43,157 nt of DNA from Caldilineaceae bacterium. GTDB taxonomy: Bacteria; Chloroflexota; Anaerolineae; Caldilineales; Caldilineaceae. This document shows, in pieces, positions 1 through 8,255 of the stretch. Within the stretch, counting starts at the first letter, position 1. The number at the start of each line of letters is the position of its first letter. Both the position numbers and the translations under genes were made by a program. Location: NCBI GenBank assembly GCA_011523365.1, contig WTGY01000003.1, positions 1-43,157 of the forward strand. The letters run 5' to 3'. The notes under the pieces were generated by a model. The model was given only the letters and a program-made list of their open reading frames with translations, was not told where the DNA came from and ran no database searches.

Positions 1-62
1 CGCACAAGGGAGGGCCGAATAGGCCCGACCGCCCAGAAATGCAGTGGTCAGTAGTTAGTGGC
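1..62. repeat. Dispersed intergenic repeat A, copy 1 (cut by window edge)
   Basis: This stretch is nearly identical to 31632-31693 and similar to 38480-38541. The shared core has a GGGCC...GGCCC hairpin followed by a GACCGCCCA block and a GTGGTCAGT..TTAGTGGC tail. The left half, a GC-rich hairpin in the other copies, lies outside the window. It sits just downstream of the dehydrogenase stop codon. No protein is supported here. Confidence 0.8.
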
Positions 63-100
63 ATGACAACTGGTTGGGATGGGAGTGAGGACTGGTTCCG

Positions 101-1159
101 TCAGGCGACCGGATTCAGTTTCCCTTCATAGAGAAGAGCGTCTCGTTTTGTCGCCCGGAACCTGGGCGTTTCGCCGTTCAGTACGGCGATGGCGTCCTTG
201 CAGGCATCGGTGAGACAGCGGCGATGGCAGAACTCTGTGCCGCCGGCGATATGGGGCGTCGCCAGCACGTTCGGATGGCGCCGAAACCAGGCATCCTCGG
301 GCGGGGGTTCAGGGGCAAACACGTCGACAGCGGCCGCGATCTCGTCGGCCTCGATCCGTTCCCACAAGGCCTGCTGTTCGACTACCGCCATCCGCGTCAC
401 CAGGACAAACAGGGCCCCCTTGGGCAGGGCAAAGATCACATCGCGGTTGACGACCTCCAGCGTTGTCGGTATCGGCGGCAGACCGACGACGAAGATTTCG
501 GATTGCTGCGCCAGTTCAACGAGAGAGTTCGCCCGCTTGACCCCGTACTGGGAGAGCACATCGTCAGAGACAAAAGGGTCATAGACCCTAACGTCACATC
601 TGAAGGGCGCAATCAGTTCGGCGTAGCGGCGATTGATACTGCCCAGCCCCGCCAGACCCACCCGCCGGCCGGTCAGATCACCGTAGACAAAGCCCGGTCT
701 TACCCAGGAGTCGAAGGGGTGTGTCTGCCAGCCTCCTTCGCGCACCAGATACATCGATGCCGGGATGTCGCGGACCAGATTCAGCGTCATCGCCAGTGCA
801 AACTCTGCGACCGACGGCGTCATGCTGCGTGATGTATCGATAAGCGTGATGCCGCACGAATCCAAGAGGTCGAAATCGACCCAGCCGGCGAAGCGGTTGT
901 CAAAGGTTCCGGCGAATACCTTGAGGTTTTGCGCCTGACGCCAGTGCTCGGGTTGCATCGCCGGTCGATGCCAGCAGCCGATCACGGCGGCATCCGCTTC
1001 CTTTAGAAGCGCAAGAAACTGTTCAAATGCGGCCTCCTCCTCACCTCTTCGTATCGCAACGATCTCTACTTGACCGTGTTTACGAAGCAGGTCACATCCC
1101 TCACTGTGAAAATTACTGGCAATGTGGCGCTCTTCATGAAGTAACACAACGATACGCAT
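101..1159 (-). CDS. D-isomer-specific 2-hydroxyacid dehydrogenase
   Basis: A 352-residue NAD(P)-dependent dehydrogenase that should interconvert a 2-keto acid and a D-2-hydroxy acid in the cytoplasm. The Rossmann segment is at about 167-195 (VGLAGLGSIN..., then acidic D194). The catalytic triad is visible: R256 in VTRMAVV, E284 in DVFAPEP and H303 in TPHIAGG. The usual third glycine of GxGxxG is N176, which is unusual. An ATG 141 bases upstream is in frame, but 1159 is preferred because AGGAGG lies 9 bases before it and the family fold begins here. The gene stands alone and points to the left edge. The substrate cannot be read from sequence; glyoxylate/hydroxypyruvate reductase-like activity is possible. 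Confidence 0.9.
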   Translation of the reverse strand: MRIVVLLHEERHIASNFHSEGCDLLRKHGQVEIVAIRRGEEEAAFEQFLALLKEADAAVIGCWHRPAMQPEHWRQAQNLKVFAGTFDNRFAGWVDFDLLDSCGITLIDTSRSMTPSVAEFALAMTLNLVRDIPASMYLVREGGWQTHPFDSWVRPGFVYGDLTGRRVGLAGLGSINRRYAELIAPFRCDVRVYDPFVSDDVLSQYGVKRANSLVELAQQSEIFVVGLPPIPTTLEVVNRDVIFALPKGALFVLVTRMAVVEQQALWERIEADEIAAAVDVFAPEPPPEDAWFRRHPNVLATPHIAGGTEFCHRRCLTDACKDAIAVLNGETPRFRATKRDALLYEGKLNPVA

Positions 1160-1617
1160 CGGGCATGTCCTCCTGACAACATTGCGATGGCCTTCAGGCA
1201 AAAGCGAGTCCCGGCAGTGCGTACGAGTCGAGGCCACTATGTGAAATATGCAGGGAATACGCAGCGGGCGCATTGTACAGGCGCGCACCGCCCATGTCAA
1301 TCATATCCGGGCTATTCAGTGGGTCTGTCCCATGTAGCGACGTCCCTTATTCGTCAGGCCGGGTCGATTTATGCCGTTTGACAGCCCCTATCGGCAGGGC
1401 TAAACTGTCGCGCGACGCGGTCACTCTTCTGTGTGCGTTTTCAGCCCGCCTACATTCGTGGCGACCAGAAGGCTGATACCATGCCTCCATCCGGCAAGTA
1501 GTCCCCCTACATGTAGTATCGTTTTCCGCCCATTTTTCACATTCTGTATCGTCGTAAGAAGTCACGGATCTCGCTCCAAGTGTCTGCGGCAAGACCCTGA
1601 CCTCTGATCGATCGTCC
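1160..1617. other. Intergenic region without a supported gene
   Basis: About 460 bases between the dehydrogenase start and the permease remnant. Short open frames exist on both strands but none has a ribosome site or a recognisable product. A perfect 10-base palindrome, CTACATGTAG, lies at 1509-1518. The right end is the breakpoint where the permease homology starts abruptly. Nothing else is evident. Confidence 0.5.
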
Positions 1618-2103
1618 TCACTGCTCTATGTCATCCCGCTGTTCATTATGTGGCGCAATCTGGGGCTGCTGGACACGCGCGCCGGCCTGATCATCATGTA
1701 TATTGCTTTCAACTCGCCGTTCGCCATCTTCCTGCTGCGCTCCTTCCTCATGAGCCTGTCGCGGGATTTTGAGGACGCGGCCCGCGTGGACGGCGCCAAT
1801 GAATGGCAGGTGATGACGCGGGTGGTGATCCCGATCATGTGGCCGGCTTTTCTGACCGTAGGTCTGGTGGTCGGGTTGGGTGTGTGGAGCGAGTTCCAGG
1901 CCGCACTCATCTTCCTGCAGCGGGATGAGCTCATGCCGGTGACGACAAGCTATTACAACTTCACACAGCGTTTCGGCCGCGATTGGTCGCTCACCAGCGC
2001 CGGCGCCGGCGCCGTGATGATGATCGCGCCGGTGCTTGTGCTTTTCCTGGCGTTGCAGCGTCAGTTTGTGACGGGCTTGACACAGGGCGGCATCAAGCTG
2101 TAA
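1618..2103 (+). pseudogene. 5'-truncated MalG-type ABC sugar permease remnant
   Basis: The frame encodes only the C-terminal half (about 160 residues) of a carbohydrate ABC permease, which is normally about 280 residues. Homology starts abruptly near LLYVIPLFIMW. It includes the EAA loop that contacts the ATPase (EDAARVDGANEWQVMTRVV), two or three membrane segments and the usual short cytoplasmic tail ending GGIKL. A stop codon lies upstream in the same frame at 1555-1557, and no ATG with a ribosome site precedes the fragment; an internal ATG at 1648 would give 151 residues without the N-terminal transmembrane half. No binding protein or partner permease is adjacent. It is best read as a deletion remnant. 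The last ten codons recur at 16916-16945. Confidence 0.85.
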
Positions 2104-2144
2104 GCCGCAGGCAGGGTGCTGATCACAGTTCTGAAAGTGTAAGC

Positions 2145-3224
2145 ATGAAGGGCCTGGAACTATCCAAGGCTTATTTCTCTGAAGCCATACGGCCGATTCT
2201 GGCCGAACGAGTAGCTGAGATCGGCCAGTCTTACGCTGCTGCGTTGCTGGGTTGGGGCTCGGATGTGCTCGAAAACGATGACGAGCTGTCCAGGGACCAT
2301 GAGTGGGGGCCAAGGTGCCTGTTGTTCCTGCCCGAACCTCTCATTCGTCATAAGGCGAAAGTCCTCAACGAACTGAATCGTCACCTGCCGGTCGAATTCA
2401 GGGGGCACCCGACCCGGTTCGTGACTGACCCGGAGAACCCAACGGTGCGTATCCCGGCCGGGGATTCAGTTGGACAGGTCCACGTTGAAGTAACCACCTG
2501 TAAAGACTACCTTACTCAAAACATCGGCACTGTAATTCCAAAGAACGAAATCGAATGGTTGACGATACCCGAGAGCAGTCTTCTCGGTCTGACGAGAGGA
2601 GAGGTCTTCTGGGACGGCTTTGGCGATCTCACCCGCTACCGCCGGTACTACCAATACTTTCCCCTCAATGTCTGGAAATACAGATTGGCCTACGCATGGC
2701 AGGCGTTGGGGTGGGACATTGACTTGATAGGTCTATGCGCCGTGAGGGGAGATGTCCTGTCAGCCAGACACAGCGTATCCGTATCGGCGTACCGGATCAT
2801 GGCGCTGGTCTTTCTCCTGAACAGGCGCTATTGTCCCTTGTACGTGAAGTGGCTTCATCGCGAATTCTACAAACTCGACGACCTGGCCACGGAGATCGGA
2901 CCCATCCTGGAGGGAGCCTTCCGCACAGACGATCTTGCTCTCGTACCAGAAAGACTAACAGCGGCGTGTGACCTACTCGTCGAGCATCAGGCTCGCATGG
3001 GTCTGCTTCCCAACTCTGCTGATATTCCACACAAGTCCTACCGAGGGTTCGTGTATGCCGATTGTCAGGCTATCGCCGATCAGATCAAGGATTCAATCGA
3101 GGGCGAACTCAGAGCGCTCACTGTAGATGGCGCGCTGGACCAGTGGGTTGGGAACTACGACCTCTTGGTACGCGGCGTGGGTAAGCTGAAATCGCTGACG
3201 CCGGTTTACGACAGTCCTCTCTAA
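2145..3224 (+). CDS. DUF4037 protein, nucleotidyltransferase-like
   Basis: A 359-residue soluble protein. The N-terminal part has GWGSD (G38-S39-D40) followed by a D-H-E-W-G-P-R block (51-57). This resembles the GS...DxD/E signature of minimal nucleotidyltransferases and is typical of DUF4037. The second half carries family-like blocks such as RYYQYFP and the MALVFLLNRRYCPLYVKW segment. The frame is open upstream into the permease remnant, but the family begins at ATG 2145 (MKGLELSKAYF). The ribosome site is weak. It lies 41 bases after the permease remnant and shows no functional tie to it. The family's biochemical role is unknown; nucleotidyl transfer to a small molecule or protein is inference. 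Confidence 0.8.
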   Translation: MKGLELSKAYFSEAIRPILAERVAEIGQSYAAALLGWGSDVLENDDELSRDHEWGPRCLLFLPEPLIRHKAKVLNELNRHLPVEFRGHPTRFVTDPENPTVRIPAGDSVGQVHVEVTTCKDYLTQNIGTVIPKNEIEWLTIPESSLLGLTRGEVFWDGFGDLTRYRRYYQYFPLNVWKYRLAYAWQALGWDIDLIGLCAVRGDVLSARHSVSVSAYRIMALVFLLNRRYCPLYVKWLHREFYKLDDLATEIGPILEGAFRTDDLALVPERLTAACDLLVEHQARMGLLPNSADIPHKSYRGFVYADCQAIADQIKDSIEGELRALTVDGALDQWVGNYDLLVRGVGKLKSLTPVYDSPL

Positions 3225-3302
3225 TGCAAGTTCCGCCGGTTGACCACCCAAAGACAGATATGCAGTTGACCTGGCACGCTCTAATTAGGAAGGAATTTCA
3301 AA

Positions 3303-4862
3303 ATGAAAAATTCAGATTGTGTTAACGGCACTTCCACGTCCAATGCAACCATGAACTGGCCTACTGAAGATTGGCAAGTCTCAACTCCAGAAAATCAAGG
3401 AATGGATTCCGAAAGCCTGGTGGAATTACTAAGTTTTTTCCGGGAAAGCAAATTGAACATTCATAGCATGTTGATCATTCGAAACGGCAATATCGGACTA
3501 GATTCTTACTTTTATCCATTCACCCCGGGTGGGACTGTCCATGATGTGGCTTCTGTTACTAAGAGTATTACATCGGTTCTAATCGGTATTGCTATTGATC
3601 AGGGTTTTATTGAAAGTGTCGAACAGCCCCTGTTATCTTTTTTCCCAGAACGTACCATTGCCAATCTGGATGCCAATAAAGAAAAGATAACCATAGAAAA
3701 CCTGCTCACCATGACTTCCGGTTTCAGTTGTGGATATCAACCAGGAGAAAAAGAACATAATGAGATGTTCACAAGTGAAGATTGGGTGCAGTATGTGTTA
3801 GATTTGCCCATGGCCAGGGGACCGGGCCAAGAGCATGCCTATTGCAGTGGAAATTCACATTTACTCTCGGCGATCCTGACAAAGGCAACAGGAATGAGCA
3901 TGCTTGATTTTGCGCAGAAACACCTTTTTACTCCGCTTGGCATTGATGAGGTTATCTGGCCTTCAGACCCTCAGGGAATAACCAGAGGTTGGGGGGATAT
4001 TCATCTGCATCCTCGTGATCTGGCTAAGATAGGGTTCCTTTACCTGAACGATGGACTCTGGGAGGGGAAACAGATATTGAGTGCAGCATGGATAGAAAAA
4101 TCAACACAACCCCAAGTTGACGGTGCGGTAAAGACAAATACCTTCGTCCGTCCAGGTCGCGATTATGGATATGCCTGGCACCTCGTTTCAGAAGGGCCTT
4201 TTTCTGGAATGTACTATGCTGCCGGTCGTGGTGGGCAATCGCTCAGTGTTTTACCAGACGCAAACATCGTAACGGTTATCACTGGTGGAGAGAATGCCTT
4301 GTTGGAATATGATGGAGAAAAAATTGGTGAGTTTATATTGTCGATATCAGATCAGGCATTACCGAAAAATCCGGAAGGCAATGAGAATCTTCAGCAGAAG
4401 ACAGAGGCGATCACAGCCGCGCCGTCTCCCGAACAGATATATTTGCCAGAAATAGCGCAAATCATATCAGGGGAGACATTTATTCTTGAAGAAAATTTTC
4501 TTAACTTCAAGACGATCTCTTTGCGTTTCAATGGTCAAGAAGAAGCAGAAGTCAGGTTTTGCATGATTGATCCCACATTCGGAAAATTCAACCAACTTGT
4601 GGCACCAATTCTCACACAACTTGCGGCACCAATGAGGTTGGATGGTATCTACACCATCGTTCCTGGACGATTTGGGCTGTCTACGGGAATAAAAGGAAAC
4701 TGGGATACAAATGGTGATCTTCTTTTGACCATAGATGAGATGGCCGATATCAACGTATTCGAACTCAGAATGTCATTTGAAGCGGATAAAGTAACGATTG
4801 TGCTGAATGAGAAGACAGGACTCATCGTTAATGAGACATTTGAGGGCGTACGTCAGAATTAA
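3303..4862 (+). CDS. Serine hydrolase, class C beta-lactamase/penicillin-binding family
   Basis: A 519-residue protein of the AmpC/esterase-EstB-like family. The nucleophile motif is S84-V-T-K87 (SxxK), the second motif is Y180-C-S-G-N, and a GRGGQ segment replaces the KTG-type third motif near residue 315. A C-terminal extension of about 150 residues is probably a separate beta-rich domain. No signal peptide is evident. The ATG at 3303 has AGGAAGGA 8 bases upstream. The gene is clearly more AT-rich than its neighbours, which suggests recent transfer. It could be an esterase, amidase or D-aminopeptidase; resistance to beta-lactams should not be assumed. It is monocistronic by context. Confidence 0.85.
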   Translation: MKNSDCVNGTSTSNATMNWPTEDWQVSTPENQGMDSESLVELLSFFRESKLNIHSMLIIRNGNIGLDSYFYPFTPGGTVHDVASVTKSITSVLIGIAIDQGFIESVEQPLLSFFPERTIANLDANKEKITIENLLTMTSGFSCGYQPGEKEHNEMFTSEDWVQYVLDLPMARGPGQEHAYCSGNSHLLSAILTKATGMSMLDFAQKHLFTPLGIDEVIWPSDPQGITRGWGDIHLHPRDLAKIGFLYLNDGLWEGKQILSAAWIEKSTQPQVDGAVKTNTFVRPGRDYGYAWHLVSEGPFSGMYYAAGRGGQSLSVLPDANIVTVITGGENALLEYDGEKIGEFILSISDQALPKNPEGNENLQQKTEAITAAPSPEQIYLPEIAQIISGETFILEENFLNFKTISLRFNGQEEAEVRFCMIDPTFGKFNQLVAPILTQLAAPMRLDGIYTIVPGRFGLSTGIKGNWDTNGDLLLTIDEMADINVFELRMSFEADKVTIVLNEKTGLIVNETFEGVRQN

Positions 4863-4967
4863 ACTGTGATTGCCCATATTGCAGGCTGTCTGAAAACGCG
4901 GTTTTTGGACCAATTTCTTTCGGCGACGGTATATGAGGGATAGATTTATCGTGCTTGACTCCCTGTC

Positions 4968-4995
4968 TTTACTATGTTAAGGTATATGCTATATT
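4968..4995 (+). promoter_or_regulatory. Candidate sigma70-type promoter
   Basis: TTTACT (4968-4973), 16 bases, then TATATT (4990-4995). An overlapping alternative is TTGACT at 4955-4960 with TAAGGT at 4978-4983. Either would transcribe the peptide-type ABC operon with a leader of about 300 bases. Read by eye only. Confidence 0.35.
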
Positions 4996-5166
4996 AGAAA
5001 TGCACCGTAAGGATGACTAGCCGGGACGGCGGCACCTGATCAGGAATCAGCCAGCAGTGGTGGCGCGAATGCTGGACGGCCGGATGACGATGATCATGAG
5101 TGCGATCCGGATGTTCATCGAGCGGTTTGGCTGTTTCTGCCCGCAGTGGGATTCCTCGCAGGGTTC

Positions 5167-5213
5167 AACGTAAGTGGGAGGCCGGCTCGGCCTTAAGGTT
5201 CCGCCCTTACGTT
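5167..5213 (+). promoter_or_regulatory. Composite hairpin in the 5' leader of the ABC operon
   Basis: Outer arms AACGTAAG (5167-5174) and CTTACGTT (5206-5213) enclose an inner perfect stem AGGCCG/CGGCCT (5179-5184 and 5188-5193, three-base loop). It lies about 95 bases before the ATG of the binding-protein gene. It may be a leader structure or an operator palindrome. No T-tract follows, so it is not a classic terminator. Confidence 0.45.
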
Positions 5214-5306
5214 AATCATATCGTACCGCTTTCGGTCCTCATTGACCCTCTCACGTTCAGTTACTCCGAACAATTTCAAGACATTTGCCGAAAGGAAGGA
5301 GACGAG

Positions 5307-6998
5307 ATGAACAACAAGCAGTGGCAACTCACGCTTATCGCCATGCTGGTGACGCTCGGCATGGTCGTGGCCGCCTGCGGCGCGCCGCCCGAGCCTGCTG
5401 CGGACACCGCATCCGGAGAAGAGGCTGCGCTCACCACAGCGGATGAGGATGGTGAACGCGTAATCCGCGTGGGCTTCCGTTCCAATTGGGCCCAAGGGTT
5501 CAACATTTTCCCTTATCCTACCTATAAGGCCCAGGGCGACATCGAGCCCTACTTCTATATGCCGTTGCTCCTCCACAACAGAGATTTCGAGGCGGTGCCG
5601 TGGCTGGCGAGGGAGTGGGAACTCACGGAGAACTGCGACTCCGCCACCTTCTACCTGTATGAAGATGCCATGTGGTCCGACGGCACCCCGCTGACCTCAG
5701 CAGACGTCAAGTATACGTTCGAAATGTTGTCCCATCCCGACGTCATGAACCGGAACTATGGGTGGGTCGGCGAGCAGGAATACGTGAGCGGCGAAGCCGA
5801 CGAGATCGTGGGCATCGTGATGGTGGATGACCACACGGTCCGCTTTGACATGCAAGAGGGCAGAAACAACTGCACGCCCCACCACGAGGAGTACGGCCCC
5901 AGGGTGGGCATTGTTCCCAAGCACATCTTTGAGCAGTTTCCCCTGGAAACCCTCATCACCGGCGAGAATCCCGAGGCGATGAATCCCACCGTGGTGAGCG
6001 GCCCCTTCCGTCTGGGCGACTTGGAGAGGGATGTGTTCTTCGAAGCTGTTGCGGTCGATGACTGGTGGGGTGCGAAGTACTTCGGCGAACCCAAGGTGGA
6101 CAAGATCATTGCCATCACCATGGAACACGAAGCGCAGCTCCCGGCTCTGGTCGCTGGCGACCTGGATGTCACCCAGTACCTGCAGGTGAGCGACATCGAA
6201 GGCCTGGAGGGCAATCCCGACCTGAAGATCCTCGTGGACGAATCCCTGGGGATGCTTGGGATTCAGTTCAATCGCCGGCCCGGGTCCCTGCCGGACAAGA
6301 TCCGCTACGCGATGGAATACGCCACCGACCGCGACGCCATCGTCGCCGCCCACACGCTGGGCCATGGCAGCAAGACCTACAGTTGGATGGCCAACGAAGG
6401 AGCCTATCGAGCCGAGGACATGGTGTGGCGCGAGTACGACCCCGAGATGGCGAAGCAGTTGATCCAGGAAGCCATCGACGAGGGCGAATGGGATCCCGAC
6501 CGCACCATCATCTTCCTCGATGACGCTGAAAAGCCCATCTGGAACCTGTGGATTGACATGATGCGCGAGGTGGGATTGGACGTCGAGATGCAGATCGTCG
6601 GCCTGGCCTTCCCTGACAAACTGCTCGCTGGCGAGTACGACGTTAGCGAAGGGGGCGGCGGAACCGTTCGGGGATATAGCCTCCGAGCCTGCTACTACTT
6701 CCATCGACCGCTTGGTAGGAATTATGAGAATACCGGCTGGTACGACGATGAATTCGGCACCTTGTGCAAGGAAGCCCGGGCCACGCTCGATGATGAAGTA
6801 CGCACGAGAAACCTCGCCAGGGCCACCAAAATCTGGTACGACTATGGTCCCTGGATCACCTTCTCCACCAATATGCGCGTCTGGGGCACGCGATCCCATA
6901 TCTGCGGTGTCGTTCCCAACACCACAACTGGGCTGGTGCACCGCGGCGGTGCAGACTATGGCCTCTTAGACTGGTACATCTGCGACGATGAGGGCTAG
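5307..6998 (+). CDS. ABC transporter substrate-binding lipoprotein, family 5 (peptide/nickel type)
   Basis: A 563-residue periplasmic or surface lipoprotein of the SBP_bac_5 (DppA/OppA-like) family. A short signal peptide ends in the lipobox VVAAC with C24 as the lipidated cysteine, followed by an Ala/Glu/Pro-rich linker. Family-like blocks include the W-S-D-G-T-P-L-T-S-A-D-V-K-Y-T-F region around residues 120-135, and the DRDAIV region (about 340-350). The frame opens further upstream, but ATG 5307 has AAGGAAGGAG just before it and a proper signal peptide. It heads an operon with two permeases. The family binds peptides, nickel, oligosaccharides or opines; the PHP gene and sugar-rich surroundings do not settle the ligand. 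Confidence 0.92.
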   Translation: MNNKQWQLTLIAMLVTLGMVVAACGAPPEPAADTASGEEAALTTADEDGERVIRVGFRSNWAQGFNIFPYPTYKAQGDIEPYFYMPLLLHNRDFEAVPWLAREWELTENCDSATFYLYEDAMWSDGTPLTSADVKYTFEMLSHPDVMNRNYGWVGEQEYVSGEADEIVGIVMVDDHTVRFDMQEGRNNCTPHHEEYGPRVGIVPKHIFEQFPLETLITGENPEAMNPTVVSGPFRLGDLERDVFFEAVAVDDWWGAKYFGEPKVDKIIAITMEHEAQLPALVAGDLDVTQYLQVSDIEGLEGNPDLKILVDESLGMLGIQFNRRPGSLPDKIRYAMEYATDRDAIVAAHTLGHGSKTYSWMANEGAYRAEDMVWREYDPEMAKQLIQEAIDEGEWDPDRTIIFLDDAEKPIWNLWIDMMREVGLDVEMQIVGLAFPDKLLAGEYDVSEGGGGTVRGYSLRACYYFHRPLGRNYENTGWYDDEFGTLCKEARATLDDEVRTRNLARATKIWYDYGPWITFSTNMRVWGTRSHICGVVPNTTTGLVHRGGADYGLLDWYICDDEG

Positions 6999-7042
6999 TC
7001 ACGCCCGAATTGGGTTTGTGTAGAATCTGATTGGTAGGGGTA

Positions 7043-7079
7043 GGGGCATGGGGATGTTCGTCCTCGTGCCCCTATGCCC
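7043..7079 (+). promoter_or_regulatory. Hairpin between binding-protein and permease genes
   Basis: GGGCATGGGG (7044-7053) pairs with CCCCTATGCCC (7069-7079) with one bulged base. It lies between the lipoprotein stop and the first permease start. Such structures commonly stabilise the upstream message or reduce read-through. No T-tract follows. Confidence 0.5.
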
Positions 7080-7094
7080 GCCGTAGGGGGTCTG

Positions 7095-8099
7095 ATGACG
7101 ACTTACATCATCCGGCGCATATGGCTCATCTTCCCGATCCTTTTCATTATTACCATCGTCAACTTCGGACTGATGCACTTGGCGCCTGGTGATCCCACCC
7201 AATTCATGTTGCCGCCCGATATTGCGTTCGAACACATAGAAATCACGATTGACGGACATGGCTACAAATATGAGGCAAAAGAGGGGTACGAGGACTACCT
7301 TAAGGAGAAGTTAGGGCTGGACAAACCTATCCACGTGCAGTACCTCCGCTGGCTGTGGAACCTGTCCCAGGGCAACTTTGGCCGCTCGATGATTGATCAA
7401 GCGGACGTGTTCGAGGAGATGGTCCGTAGACTACCGGTGACGCTGAGGTTGACGGTAACCTCCCTGGCGGTCAGCCTTGTGGTAGGACTTGGGCTGGGCG
7501 TCCTCTCCGCCCTCTTCCAGTATTCGATATTCGACGTCGTGACCACCGTCATCTCCTTCCTCTTCCTCAGCTTGCCCGGTTTCTTCTTCCTGCTTCTGGC
7601 CATATGGGTGTTTGCCTTGCAGCTCAACTGGCTCCCCGCAAGCGGAATGTATTCCGTAGGTGGCGATAGAGGGCTGTGGGATAGTCTCAAGCACATGATC
7701 CTGCCGGTCACGGTGCTCGGGCTGGGTGGTTCCGCCGGTTTTATCCGCTTTGCACGCACGAGCATGTTGGAGGTGATGGGCGAGGACTACGTGCGCACGG
7801 CGCAGGCCAAAGGACTCCCGGAGCGTGTCGTGATCATGCGCCATGCCTTCCGTAACGCGCTCATGCCGATCGTGACGATCATCAGCTACCGGCTGCCGGC
7901 GCTGTTTGCCGGCTCAGTGCTGGTAGAACGTTTGGCAAACTGGCCGGGCATCGGTCGCTGGGTGCTGGACGCTGCACTGTCGAAAGACTACCCCGTTATG
8001 ATGGCCAACGTGATCGTCATCGCCATCCTGACGCTGATCGCAAATTTGATCGCCGACATCGCCTACGCGTTTGTCGATCCTCGTATCGCCTATAGATGA
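7095..8099 (+). CDS. ABC transporter permease, DppB/OppB type
   Basis: A 334-residue inner-membrane permease with six predicted membrane segments. The N-terminal MTTYIIRRIWLIFPILF helix and the N-terminal blocks FGLMHLAPGDP and LGLDKPIHVQYLRWL are typical of the DppB family. The EAA-type cytoplasmic loop is in EDYVRTAQAKGLPERVVIMRHAFRNALMPIV, and the C-terminus ends in AFVDPRIAYR as usual for DppB. An in-frame ATG 21 bases upstream exists; 7095 is chosen because it fits the family start and has AGGGGG just upstream. It works with the next gene as a heterodimeric pore. No ATPase gene is in the operon. Confidence 0.92.
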   Translation: MTTYIIRRIWLIFPILFIITIVNFGLMHLAPGDPTQFMLPPDIAFEHIEITIDGHGYKYEAKEGYEDYLKEKLGLDKPIHVQYLRWLWNLSQGNFGRSMIDQADVFEEMVRRLPVTLRLTVTSLAVSLVVGLGLGVLSALFQYSIFDVVTTVISFLFLSLPGFFFLLLAIWVFALQLNWLPASGMYSVGGDRGLWDSLKHMILPVTVLGLGGSAGFIRFARTSMLEVMGEDYVRTAQAKGLPERVVIMRHAFRNALMPIVTIISYRLPALFAGSVLVERLANWPGIGRWVLDAALSKDYPVMMANVIVIAILTLIANLIADIAYAFVDPRIAYR

Positions 8100-8151
8100 G
8101 CTTCCGCGTACCGCCGATAAATGAGTTGCAGATCTCGCGAGGACACCGATG

Positions 8152-8177
8152 AGATCCTTCGCCGCGTTCAGGATGAC
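8152..8177. repeat. Short dispersed intergenic repeat (GATCCTTCG...CAGGATGAC type)
   Basis: The segment between the two permease genes contains GATCCTTCG then TTCAGGATGAC, which on the reverse strand reads as the spurious peptide VILNAAKDL. From memory, this motif occurs in intergenic DNA of many unrelated genomes. Only one copy was seen here. It is not a gene. Confidence 0.5.
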
Positions 8178-8255
8178 GGGCGCAGGCCTCATTTCTGGCC
8201 TGGATAACGCTGCACAGCGGCGTGAGATACTCGGCATGGACTGGGGCTCACCATT

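Larger units (their letters stand above)
4863..5306. other. Intergenic region and long leader of peptide-type ABC operon
   Basis: About 440 bases without a supported gene. The left 150 bases are AT-rich like the preceding gene and hold a candidate promoter. The right half is GC-rich and contains a composite hairpin just before the binding-protein gene. A frame from about 5037 to 5169 reads as protein-like but was not recognised and has no clear start. Confidence 0.5.

Noticed and set aside
1983..2144. N-terminal extension of the DUF4037 frame
   Set aside because: It overlaps the permease remnant in another frame, is Arg-rich, and the family begins at 2145.
5697..6941. A 414-codon open frame on the minus strand
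   Set aside because: Antisense shadow of the family 5 binding-protein gene.
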